Assembly (NCBI GenBank): GCA_024641445.1
Contig: JAHEDA010000124.1
Span: forward strand, 1-7,180
Source of the DNA: Gammaproteobacteria bacterium
GTDB lineage: Bacteria > Pseudomonadota > Gammaproteobacteria > UBA6429 > Thiohalophilaceae
Reading direction: 5' to 3'
Length of the DNA stretch: 7,180 nt
Below, one piece after another: positions 1 through 6,463 of the stretch. The notes under the pieces were generated by a model. The model worked only from the letters and a program-made list of their open reading frames with translations. It was not told the DNA's origin and made no database searches. A program made the position numbers and the translations under genes. Positions within the stretch are counted from its first letter, which is position 1; each line of letters starts with the position of its first letter.

Positions 1-307
1 GGAATCGCGTAGGGGTGATGCTGGAGAGGGTAATAATGTCTAACCACGAGACGTGATTAGACACCAGTAGCGCATCCTTACAAATCTCACGCTCCCCCGT
101 CGTGAACACCTGAACGCCCAGGATATTACAGGCCTGATGCATCCATACCCGAATCTTCTCTGCACCCTTGGCCTCGTTGTACCAACATGACCCGCCTTGC
201 AGGCGGCTCCTGACAATAGTGCCGCAACCGACGAGAATATGAGTTGCAAGTTTCAGCAATCGCCAGGCTGCCCGCAGACGGCTTGATTTATGTGCTACCA
301 GTTTCAT
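1..307 (-). CDS. olsA: Lysophospholipid/lyso-ornithine-lipid O-acyltransferase (OlsA/PlsC family), 5' part only
   Basis: Reading the minus strand from an ATG at 307 gives an open frame of 102 codons that leaves the window at base 1. Residues 84-90 are NHVSWLD, which contains the HX4D catalytic motif (His85, Asp90) of the PlsC/LPLAT superfamily, preceded by the hydrophobic ALLVS strand typical of these enzymes. The basic N-terminus followed by a hydrophobic stretch (about residues 13-31) fits a membrane-associated acyltransferase. The start ATG overlaps the stop of the OlsB-type gene in an ATGA arrangement, so the two are almost certainly translationally coupled. Known family role: PlsC-type enzymes acylate lysophosphatidate, while OlsA, usually paired with OlsB, acylates lyso-ornithine lipid. 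The OlsA choice rests on the neighbour, since the visible part cannot separate it from PlsC. The substrate-binding motifs and C-terminus lie outside the window. Confidence 0.85.
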   Translation of the reverse strand, partial: MKLVAHKSSRLRAAWRLLKLATHILVGCGTIVRSRLQGGSCWYNEAKGAEKIRVWMHQACNILGVQVFTTGEREICKDALLVSNHVSWLDIITLSSITPTRF

Positions 308-1068
308 GCGGATTTTCTCTGCATGAAGTGTTTCTGATAGCGAGCGGCGATATGTTCACAGTCCAGCAGGACAAATACATCGGCCACACCAAACTCGGCA
401 TCCCAGTATGGTTCACCACAGATTAGTGCGCCCTGACGCAGGTAACCCTTTAACAGGGGTGGCATAATAACGTCATCGACGAGCGTGGTCTCTACCTGAC
501 GCAGTGGTACCAGGGGACGCACTCGTGCCTCCGGTTTGGAAAAGTTCCTGGTGCGAATATGATGCATGACTGAGTTGATATATTGATCACCGCTACTAAG
601 TGGCAGACTGGCGCATCCAATCAAATAATCGATTTTGCGCCTGGCAACAACCTTGGCGATTCCTTGCCACAATATCGCCAACACACCACCTTTGCGATAA
701 TCAGGGTGAATACAGGTACGTCCCACTTCCATGAAACGTCCACTCATACTCACGATACTGGAGAGATCAAATTCGGTCTCGGAGTAAAAACCACCCGTGT
801 GATCCGCGTCGGCATCCGTCAACAGACGTGTCGTGGCGATAATCTTTCCCGTCTGTGTATCAAACACAGCCAGATGTGCACAGTGGGCATCGAAGCGGTC
901 AATATCCAGACGCTCGCTGCTATCAATCTTGGCGCCCATCTCACCTGCAAAGATATCGTACCGCAGACGGAAACACTCTTTTACATACTCCGGGCTGGTC
1001 ACGACCTCGGCAATAAATTTTGGCTGGGACAGCCCCGGCGTTTCCAGCGCGATATTAGACATCGACAT
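304..1068 (-). CDS. olsB: Ornithine-acyl-ACP N-acyltransferase-like GNAT protein (OlsB family)
   Basis: The 254-residue product has the layout of the OlsB/'putative hemolysin' GNAT family: RYDIF at 36-40, TRLL at 80-83, MEVGR at 113-117, an acyl-carrier-binding loop HPDYRKGG at 121-128, and DYLIGCASLP at 147-156. OlsB transfers a 3-hydroxyacyl chain from acyl-ACP to the alpha-amino group of ornithine, giving lyso-ornithine lipid, a phosphorus-free membrane lipid precursor. The ATG at 1068 is preceded by GAGGTG five bases upstream, a good ribosome binding site. An ATGA overlap leads into the OlsA-type gene. A Pho-box-like pair lies at 1140-1157, just past the stop of the glycosyltransferase gene, so this unit probably has its own phosphate-controlled promoter. 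Homologues are often labelled hemolysin, but nothing here indicates haemolytic activity. The acyl acceptor could be another amine or amino acid; ornithine is the family default. Confidence 0.85.
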   Translation of the reverse strand: MSMSNIALETPGLSQPKFIAEVVTSPEYVKECFRLRYDIFAGEMGAKIDSSERLDIDRFDAHCAHLAVFDTQTGKIIATTRLLTDADADHTGGFYSETEFDLSSIVSMSGRFMEVGRTCIHPDYRKGGVLAILWQGIAKVVARRKIDYLIGCASLPLSSGDQYINSVMHHIRTRNFSKPEARVRPLVPLRQVETTLVDDVIMPPLLKGYLRQGALICGEPYWDAEFGVADVFVLLDCEHIAARYQKHFMQRKSA

Positions 1069-1069
1069 A

Positions 1070-1117
1070 ACTACACCTCAGTTGGGTTGGGTACTGTGAA
1101 AACTCTAGAGGTGTAAT
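1070..1117 (-). promoter_or_regulatory. Possible SD-sequestering hairpin in the olsB leader
   Basis: In the minus-strand transcript, TACACCTC (1115-1108) is an exact complement of GAGGTGTA (1079-1072), which contains the olsB Shine-Dalgarno sequence. One G-U and one A-U pair extend the stem to 10 bp (1117-1108 with 1079-1070), ending one base before the ATG at 1068, with a 28-nt loop. The start site predicted from Pho-box spacing (about 1117) would put the anti-SD at the very 5' end of the mRNA. This is visible complementarity only; regulation is inferred. Confidence 0.35.
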
Positions 1118-1139
1118 ATTGAAATCTGGTTAAGTAATG

Positions 1140-1157
1140 ATGACAACTTGGTGACCG
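1140..1157 (-). promoter_or_regulatory. Pho box upstream of olsB-olsA
   Basis: On the minus strand, CGGTCAC, a 4-base spacer CAAG, and TTGTCAT form two direct heptamers with an 11-base period. Against the E. coli Pho-box consensus CTGTCAT they match 5/7 and 6/7. The box starts 10 bases after the glycosyltransferase stop and points at olsB. The expected -10 position 10 bases downstream (1129-1124, CCAGAT) is poor, so the exact promoter is less clear than for plcP. Confidence 0.6.
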
Positions 1158-1167
1158 TGATGCCTAT

Positions 1168-2352
1168 TCAGGCCACGGCACCCAGCATGATGGATTGACT
1201 GATACGGAGGTAACAATCCCGCATCTCCATTGCAAAGGCCTCGGCACGCCACTGATGTGCGTAATTCTTCGCCTCCTCAGCCAATCGGTTTCGTCTTGGT
1301 CGATCCAGTAGTACCCCCTGAACCTTAATCGCGAAATCAGAGACATCGTTTTCCGCAATGATCGCGCCCCTGGCGCCGATCAAAATATCCCGCGTCCCCA
1401 TCTCAGCAATGGAGACCACCGGAGTAGCAAGAGCCATCGCCTCTAACAAAACAAGACCCTGGGTCTCAGTGCGCGAGGCAAACACAAAGACATCTCCGGC
1501 ACGATAGCAATCGAGAAGTTCGGTCTCGCGATCCAGATAGCCTATGAATTTAACGTTATCGCTGATCCCCAATCGCCGACTCAGGCGTTCAAGGCGCTGG
1601 CGTGCCGGTCCCTCCCCCGCGATAACCAGTAAGACGTCCGGGATGATGGTGCGCAGTACGGCTACCACCTGTAACAGAAAATCAATATTTTTTTCGAAGG
1701 CCACACGCCCAATGTGAACCATCACCGGTCGACTCAGGGCGATACCGTGACGCTTGCGGAAACTTACCCCATCCCCACCGGTAAATTTATTTAACTCAAT
1801 CCCGGTCGGGATCACATTAACGGGTACCGCGACACCATAAGTCTTGAGCTTGTCACTCATGGCGGTCGAGGGTGCGATCACGGCATCCAGTCTATTGCAC
1901 TGTGCCGACGTTAGACGCCTGGCGGCATAACGCAACAGGGCCTTGGGCAGAAATGGGATGTAATGATAGAAATACTCTTCAAAAAAGGTGTGATAGGTCT
2001 CTATCACCGGAATATTCAGATGGCGAGCAATCTTTAACCCAAGACGATGCGCTAGAAAGGGGGTCTGGATGTGACAAATATCAAAGTCTCGTCGTGTCGC
2101 CCATTCGAGTAATTCGGGCAAAAACTCGCCACGGACTAAACGGTCCTCGTGGTCAAACATGACCACCCGCGACGGGACACGAAGTATTTGTTGGGCCTCA
2201 TCGAAGACGAGTTCTTCTGTCTTATCGTAGGCCGGTGCAATCAGTGTCACCTGGTGCCCGAGTTTTTTTAGCTCATCCGAGAATATCTTGATGGAGGTTG
2301 ATACACCGTTAATACGTGGGAAATACACGTCTGAGATCATCAGGATCCGCAT
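1168..2352 (-). CDS. Family 4 glycosyltransferase, candidate diacylglycerol glycosyltransferase
   Basis: This is a 394-residue GT-B fold protein of GT4. The N-terminus is RILMISDVYFPRINGVSTS, the usual first strand and glycine loop of this family. The C-terminal donor domain has VHIGRVAFEKN, then an EX7E motif at Glu296 and Glu304 (ETQGLVLLE) followed by ATPVV. The start chosen is the ATG at 2352, with AGGTG five bases upstream and 25 bases after the PAP2 stop; a frame open back to 2436 would overlap PAP2 and adds a non-family N-terminus. Relatives include UDP-glucose:diacylglycerol glucosyltransferases and GT4 enzymes encoded beside PlcP, which convert diacylglycerol to glycolipids when phosphate is scarce. 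That role is inferred from the neighbours; the sugar donor cannot be read from the sequence. Membrane-linked mannosyl or LPS sugar transfer is the main alternative. It is probably cotranscribed with PAP2. Confidence 0.85.
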   Translation of the reverse strand: MRILMISDVYFPRINGVSTSIKIFSDELKKLGHQVTLIAPAYDKTEELVFDEAQQILRVPSRVVMFDHEDRLVRGEFLPELLEWATRRDFDICHIQTPFLAHRLGLKIARHLNIPVIETYHTFFEEYFYHYIPFLPKALLRYAARRLTSAQCNRLDAVIAPSTAMSDKLKTYGVAVPVNVIPTGIELNKFTGGDGVSFRKRHGIALSRPVMVHIGRVAFEKNIDFLLQVVAVLRTIIPDVLLVIAGEGPARQRLERLSRRLGISDNVKFIGYLDRETELLDCYRAGDVFVFASRTETQGLVLLEAMALATPVVSIAEMGTRDILIGARGAIIAENDVSDFAIKVQGVLLDRPRRNRLAEEAKNYAHQWRAEAFAMEMRDCYLRISQSIMLGAVA

Positions 2353-2377
2353 TATTACACCTGTCATTAAAATAAAA

Positions 2378-2908
2378 CTAAAGGAGGATAAAACCCGTCG
2401 CAATACTGGTCCCCAACGCCGCACCCGCCAACACATCAGTCGGATAGTGCAGACCCAGCACCACTCGCGAGAGCGCGATAAGGATCGTCAAGGGAACCAG
2501 CACCATGGCGTATTCAGGGTAGTAGTACATACACACCAGGGAGAAGGAAAAGGCGTGCAGGGTATGGCCAGAGGGAAAGCTGTAATGGTCGAGTGGGTGC
2601 GTACCCAGTGCAATCGCGTCACTCACCATAAAGGGACGCAGCCGCGTGGTCAGCTTCTTAATGAGTTTGTAAAGGAGCAGACCCAACGCACCGGCACCCG
2701 CCATGCGCAACGAGACCGAGATCGCCGTAAGACCATGGATAAACGGCAGTACCAACATCAGGCTATACCACACGACGCCATCACCCAGACGACTCACACC
2801 GGCAAAGAAGCGCCGGACATAGCTCCAGCGGATCACTCGGTTAAGACTCATGCAGATTCGCATATCGACAGTGAGCATTCGTTGTAGCATCAGGCTAGTC
2901 TTTACCAT
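2378..2908 (-). CDS. PAP2-family membrane lipid phosphatase
   Basis: The product carries the three PAP2/acid phosphatase signature motifs. With the start at 2908 (176 residues) these are KX6RP at Lys84-Pro92, PSGH at 112-115 (catalytic His115) and SRX5HX3D at Ser147-Asp158 with nucleophile His154. Hydrophobic stretches around residues 47-58, 70-83, 117-130, 135-147 and 159-176 fit a multi-pass inner-membrane protein. The frame is open back to an ATG at 2944, but that ATG overlaps the predicted -10 of the Pho-type promoter and lacks a ribosome site. The ATG at 2908 has AAGAG nine bases upstream. Family members dephosphorylate phosphatidate, phosphatidylglycerophosphate or undecaprenyl diphosphate. 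Here, between plcP and a glycosyltransferase gene, phosphatidate to diacylglycerol is the most economical guess, feeding the next enzyme and releasing phosphate. Substrate specificity is unproven. Confidence 0.85.
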   Translation of the reverse strand: MVKTSLMLQRMLTVDMRICMSLNRVIRWSYVRRFFAGVSRLGDGVVWYSLMLVLPFIHGLTAISVSLRMAGAGALGLLLYKLIKKLTTRLRPFMVSDAIALGTHPLDHYSFPSGHTLHAFSFSLVCMYYYPEYAMVLVPLTILIALSRVVLGLHYPTDVLAGAALGTSIATGFILL

Positions 2909-2939
2909 GGCCGTATACTCTTTATATTGAGATATATAA

Positions 2940-2973
2940 AGCATGGTCAGGTCATGTGACGATTTAGTGACAA
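2940..2973 (-). promoter_or_regulatory. Pho-box promoter upstream of PAP2-GT unit
   Basis: On the minus strand TTGTCAC (2973-2967), spacer TAAA, and TCGTCAC (2962-2956) are direct heptamers at an 11-base period, with 5/7 and 4/7 matches to CTGTCAT. Exactly 10 bases further is CATGCT (2945-2940), a weak -10 (3/6) resembling the CATACT at the same spacing before plcP. The predicted start near 2933 lies upstream of the ATG at 2908 and excludes the ATG at 2944. Confidence 0.6.
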
Positions 2974-3040
2974 AGTGGTTAATTTTTCTTGAACCGGCGA
3001 CCCGCCAGGGCCTAAATCAGTAAGTATTCGAAGTCGCGGG

Positions 3041-3838
3041 TCAGGCCGCCTTGGTAACCACGGCCTCCAGCGCCGGTAATAATTTCATGGTCTGTCGCAC
3101 TTCACTCCAGTGGATTAATTCCATAGTGCCATCCGCGTGTTCGGCCAATGCGGTGCAATTTTCCACCCAGTCACCCGTATTAAAATAGAGTATGCCATTG
3201 ATGGTATTGATGGCCGGGTGATGGATGTGACCACACACGACACCATCTACTCCCTGTTTTCGAGCATCGTGAGTAACGGCCTGTTCAAAGTTGTGGACAT
3301 GACGCATGGCATTTTTGACCCGACTCTTGATGTATCCAGCCAGCGACCAGTAGGGGAATCCCGCCAGGCGTCGAAAGTGGTTGACCTGACGATTGAGGTA
3401 TAACAGGAGGTCGTAACCAAAGTTACCGAGCCGCTCGGCCAGACGACTGCACTTGATGACACCATCGAATTTATCACCATGGAGTAACAACAGGCGTTTG
3501 CCATCGGCGGTATGATGGATGTATTCCTCACACACCCGCATGCGCCCGAAGGCCACGCCATCAAATTCCCGGATCACCTCGTCGTGGTTCCCCGGCACAT
3601 ATATCAGGCGACTACCTTGTTTGACCTTATCCAGGAGTAAGCGAATGACCTCATTGTGAGCCTGCGGCCAATACATGGTCTTATTCATCGACCAAAAGTC
3701 GATGATGTCGCCCACGAGGTAGATGGTCTCGGCATGGGTCGCCTGCAGAAAATCGAGTAGATACTCGGCTTTACATCCCTTGTAGCCGAGATGCACGTCG
3801 GACAACCAGATCGTCCGGAAGTGATGCTTAACACCCAT
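3041..3838 (-). CDS. plcP: PlcP-type metallophosphoesterase (phosphate-starvation phospholipase C)
   Basis: This is a calcineurin-like metallophosphoesterase of 265 residues from the ATG at 3838. The metal-binding motifs occur in order: SDVHLG 13-18 (Asp14, His16), GDIID 43-47, GNHDE 83-87, HGDKFD 120-125 and GHIHH 203-207. GCKAEYLLDFL, PYWSLAGYIK, VKNAM and TGDWVENCTAL match what I recall of the PlcP family (Sinorhizobium phospholipase C), which hydrolyses phosphatidylcholine and other phospholipids to diacylglycerol plus the phospho-headgroup during phosphate limitation. The same fold is often auto-named UDP-2,3-diacylglucosamine diphosphatase (LpxH); the neighbours and Pho box favour PlcP. 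Start: the frame is open to a GTG at 3940, but that stretch is the Pho box and -10, so translation must begin at 3853 or 3838. I prefer 3838, with GGGTG five bases upstream and a GGTGTAnnnATG context shared with two neighbours. Confidence 0.85.
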   Translation of the reverse strand: MGVKHHFRTIWLSDVHLGYKGCKAEYLLDFLQATHAETIYLVGDIIDFWSMNKTMYWPQAHNEVIRLLLDKVKQGSRLIYVPGNHDEVIREFDGVAFGRMRVCEEYIHHTADGKRLLLLHGDKFDGVIKCSRLAERLGNFGYDLLLYLNRQVNHFRRLAGFPYWSLAGYIKSRVKNAMRHVHNFEQAVTHDARKQGVDGVVCGHIHHPAINTINGILYFNTGDWVENCTALAEHADGTMELIHWSEVRQTMKLLPALEAVVTKAA

Positions 3839-3884
3839 TCTTACACCCTTCATGCTCAACCCCCATTTGTCAGGATCTGAGCCG

Positions 3885-3940
3885 AGTATGGTGGGCATTT
3901 TTGACAAATCCTCGACAGGACAGTGACTTATTGGTGACAC
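3885..3940 (-). promoter_or_regulatory. Tandem (four-heptamer) Pho-box promoter of plcP
   Basis: Bases 3940-3901 on the minus strand parse without gaps as four heptamers, GTGTCAC, AAGTCAC, CTGTCGA and TTGTCAA, separated by three 4-base spacers (CAAT, TGTC, GGAT), a strict 11-base period. Each keeps GTC at the same place; three keep TGTC. Ten bases after the last heptamer is CATACT (3890-3885, 4/6 to TATAAT), the same box-to--10 spacing as I recall for E. coli phoA. No -35 is expected, because PhoB replaces that contact. The predicted transcript start is near 3878. Two adjacent PhoB-dimer sites suggest a strongly phosphate-controlled promoter. Confidence 0.75.
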
Positions 3941-4161
3941 CGGGCCTCATAACTGCGGTTACCACAGCGCATTTGTCTCAGCCTGCTACCGGGTTGCAAT
4001 CCACACTTGTCTGTAAGCACTTGTTTTTGATCGCTTTTTTACAATCCGTCGGAGACACCTTTATTAAATCGATAAAAAAGCCTGTTCTGACGTTCTACCT
4101 GGATCATTTTTCTATTATCATTCAATGAGCTAGCACACATACTTAGAGAAAGAGCGCACCT

Positions 4162-5481
4162 GTGAGCGATAACGAGAATACCCAAGCGCAGTTCGTCCGT
4201 TGGTTCCGCGACACCTCGCCTTATATCCATGCCTTCCGTGGCCGCACCTTCGTGATCGCCTTTGGCGGCGAGATGCTGATGGACGCCCAGTTCTCGACCT
4301 TGGTGCACGACATCGCCCTACTCAACAGCCTCGGCGTCAGGTTGGTACTGGTACACGGTGCGCGCCCCCAGATCGAGGAGCGGCTCAAGCTACGCAATGC
4401 GGACCTCCGTTATGTAAATGGACTGCGCGTCACCGACGCCACCGCCCTCACCTGTGTCAAGGACGCTACCGGCAGCGTACGCATCGAGATCGAGGCCCTG
4501 CTCTCCATGGGGCTGGCCAACACCCCAATGGAAAAGGCCCAGATCCGGGTCATCTCCGGTAACTACGTCACCGCCAAACCACTCGGCGTGCGTGACGGGG
4601 TGGACTATCTACACACCGGTGAGGTGCGCGAGATCGACACCGAGAGTATTCATTGGCAACTCGATGACAATGCCATCGTACTGCTCTCACCCCTGGGTCA
4701 CTCACCCACTGGCGAGGTCTTTAACCTCAGTGCCGAGGAGATTGCGACTGCCGCAGCGATCAAATTGAAGGCCGACAAACTGATCCTGCTGACGGACCAT
4801 AACGGTATTCGTGACGCGGAAGAGGACCTGATCCACGAGCTCACCCTTGCCGAGGCACAGACCGCCCTCTCAAAGATCACCAACGAGTCTCTACTGCGGC
4901 ACGTCGAGAAGGCCCTCATCGCCTGTCGTGGTGGTGTCGGCCGGACCCACATCATCAATCGGCATGTGGATGGGGCATTGCTGCTGGAGCTCTTTACCCG
5001 CGACGGCATCGGCAGCCTCATCATGGCGGAAAATTTTGAAGATACCCGTCAGGCCACTATCGACGATGTCGGCGGGGTCCTGGAGTTGATCAAACCGCTT
5101 GAGAATGACGGTGTCCTGGTCCGCCGTTCACGCGAACTTTTAGAGATGGAGATCAAGTGCTTCACCGTGGTGGAGCGTGACGGCATGGTCATCGGTTGCG
5201 CCGCCCTCTATCCCTACGCAAATGAAAGGGTCGGGGAACTCGCCTGTCTGGCGGTGCATCGTTCCTATCAGGAACAGGGGCGCGGTGACGCACTGCTAAC
5301 CTATATTGAACGGGTTGCCCGGCAGCAGAAGATCAACCGCCTGTTCGTACTCACTACTCGCACGGCACACTGGTTCCTTGAGCGTGGCTTTCAGGAGGCG
5401 GCATTGGAAGAGTTACCCGTGGAGAAACAGGCTATGTATAACTATCAGCGCCGCTCCAAAGTCTTTATCAAGCAGCTCTAG
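4162..5481 (+). CDS. argA: Amino-acid N-acetyltransferase (N-acetylglutamate synthase)
   Basis: The 439-residue product transfers acetyl from acetyl-CoA to glutamate, the committed step of arginine and ornithine synthesis in the cytoplasm. It aligns end to end with E. coli ArgA (443 residues as I recall it). The N-terminal amino-acid-kinase-like domain (about 20-275) has RGRTFVIAFGGE, VHGARPQI and SGNYVTAKPLGVRDGVDY; here it serves as the allosteric arginine-binding domain. The C-terminal GNAT domain (about 290-439) has VGGVLELIKPLE, LVRRSRE, CAALYPY, ACLAVHRSYQEQGRG (acetyl-CoA loop), FVLTTRTAHWFLERGF and YNYQRRSKV. The start is a GTG at 4162 with an AGAG seven bases upstream, matching the family N-terminus. 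It is divergent from plcP. TACAAT at 4040-4045 could be a -10 but has no convincing -35, and I found no clear Arg box. dam follows after 10 bases. Confidence 0.95.
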   Translation: MSDNENTQAQFVRWFRDTSPYIHAFRGRTFVIAFGGEMLMDAQFSTLVHDIALLNSLGVRLVLVHGARPQIEERLKLRNADLRYVNGLRVTDATALTCVKDATGSVRIEIEALLSMGLANTPMEKAQIRVISGNYVTAKPLGVRDGVDYLHTGEVREIDTESIHWQLDDNAIVLLSPLGHSPTGEVFNLSAEEIATAAAIKLKADKLILLTDHNGIRDAEEDLIHELTLAEAQTALSKITNESLLRHVEKALIACRGGVGRTHIINRHVDGALLLELFTRDGIGSLIMAENFEDTRQATIDDVGGVLELIKPLENDGVLVRRSRELLEMEIKCFTVVERDGMVIGCAALYPYANERVGELACLAVHRSYQEQGRGDALLTYIERVARQQKINRLFVLTTRTAHWFLERGFQEAALEELPVEKQAMYNYQRRSKVFIKQL

Positions 5482-5491
5482 GCACACACCC

Positions 5492-6343
5492 ATGTCAGCC
5501 CGCACAAAACAGGCCACACTGCTTACCACCCGCAGCGGGATACGCCCCTTTCTGAAGTGGGCGGGCAATAAATATCGGCTGGTGGATCGTATTCAGCGGC
5601 TGCTGCCGGGTGGTAAGCGTCTGGTAGAGCCCTTCGTCGGTTCTGGTGCGGTTTTCCTCAACACCCATTACGATCGCTACCTGCTGTGTGACAACAATGC
5701 CGATTTAATCAGCCTCTACCAGATTTTACAGGGTGAAGGGGATGAGTTTATCCGCTACTGCCAGCGCCTGTTCACCGCACGCAATAACCAGCCCGAGGTC
5801 TTTTATAAAAAACGAGAATTATTTAATAGCACCAGTGACCCACACTTGAAGGCGGCACTGTTCGTCTATCTCAATCGTCACGGCTACAATGGCCTGTGTC
5901 GCTATAATGCGAGTGGTGGTTTTAATGTCCCGTTTGGACGGTACAAACAACCCTATTTCCCCGCGGGGGAAATGCAACAGTTCCATCTCAAGGCCAAAAA
6001 GGCGAGCTTCCGCCACGCCGACTTTACCAGTGTGATCAAAAAATCGCGCAGCGGTGACGTGATCTACTGTGACCCGCCCTACTTTCCCCTCTCTACCTCA
6101 GCCAATTTCACCAGTTACAGCGCCGGTGGCTTTAGTGAGGCACAACAAAAGGACTTGGCCCGCCTAGCCGAACTCTCCATTGCCCGAGGGATACCGGTAT
6201 TGATCTCCAATCACAGCACCCACTTCACCCTCCAGGTCTACGCCAAGGCCAGCGACGTGGATCAGTTTGCCGTGCGACGCTACATCAGCTGCAACGGTAA
6301 CAAGCGCGAACAGGCCGATGAACTGCTGGCCCTGTTTGCCTGA
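5492..6343 (+). CDS. dam: DNA adenine methyltransferase (GATC, Dam)
   Basis: This 283-residue class-alpha N6-adenine methyltransferase transfers methyl from SAM to adenine in GATC. Motifs in order: FLKWAGNK at 20-27 (SAM contact), FVGSGAVF at 48-55 (motif I), LNRHGYNGLCRYN at 127-139 and FNVPFGRYKQPYF at 144-156 (the DNA-recognition stretch shared with E. coli Dam), the catalytic DPPY at 194-197, and ISNH at 238-241. The length is close to E. coli Dam (278). The frame is open upstream to 5306 inside argA, but the family N-terminus begins just before FLKWAG, and the ATG at 5492 follows the argA stop by 10 bases. The ribosome site is weak (AGG), so translational coupling with argA is likely. 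No restriction endonuclease gene is visible beside it, so an orphan housekeeping role (mismatch-repair strand marking, replication timing, gene control) is more likely than restriction-modification. Confidence 0.95.
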   Translation: MSARTKQATLLTTRSGIRPFLKWAGNKYRLVDRIQRLLPGGKRLVEPFVGSGAVFLNTHYDRYLLCDNNADLISLYQILQGEGDEFIRYCQRLFTARNNQPEVFYKKRELFNSTSDPHLKAALFVYLNRHGYNGLCRYNASGGFNVPFGRYKQPYFPAGEMQQFHLKAKKASFRHADFTSVIKKSRSGDVIYCDPPYFPLSTSANFTSYSAGGFSEAQQKDLARLAELSIARGIPVLISNHSTHFTLQVYAKASDVDQFAVRRYISCNGNKREQADELLALFA

Positions 6344-6463
6344 GCAATACCTCAACCCTCCTCACACCGTATTGATCCAAACGATATTTGGACAGACAGC
6401 TGAGTCCGATAGATCTCGACGTATTATCCCACCACATCTGCGAGCGTTTACATGCCTAAACCA

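Noticed and set aside
244..426. 60-codon plus-strand frame at the olsA/olsB junction
   Set aside because: It is antisense to the OlsA- and OlsB-type coding sequences, which carry clear motifs.
583..1116. 177-codon plus-strand frame antisense to olsB
   Set aside because: It is a shadow of the OlsB-type gene; the translation has no family features.
2361..2367. Perfect CTGTCAT heptamer on the plus strand
   Set aside because: It has no partner 11 bases away and faces no plus-strand gene.
2353..2436. Start at 2436 for the glycosyltransferase
   Set aside because: It overlaps the PAP2 3' end by 59 bases and adds an arginine-rich non-family segment; the ATG at 2352 has AGGTG at good spacing and begins at the first GT-B strand.
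2909..2944. ATG at 2944 for PAP2
   Set aside because: It has no ribosome site and overlaps the predicted -10 hexamer.
2999..3042. GACCCGC/GCGGGTC inverted repeat as a plcP terminator
   Set aside because: The loop is 30 bases and no T-run follows on the minus strand.
3041..3838. Calling the metallophosphoesterase LpxH
   Set aside because: The fold is shared, but the residue pattern recalled for PlcP, the Pho box and the glycosyltransferase/ols neighbours favour phospholipase C.
3839..3940. GTG start at 3940 (or ATG at 3898) for plcP
   Set aside because: The extra residues are encoded by the tandem Pho box and -10; the predicted transcript start near 3878 lies downstream of both starts.
3941..4161. 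Pho box or Arg box facing argA
   Set aside because: No paired heptamers on the plus strand and no TGAAT-N4-ATTCA-like site; only an isolated TACAAT that may be a -10.
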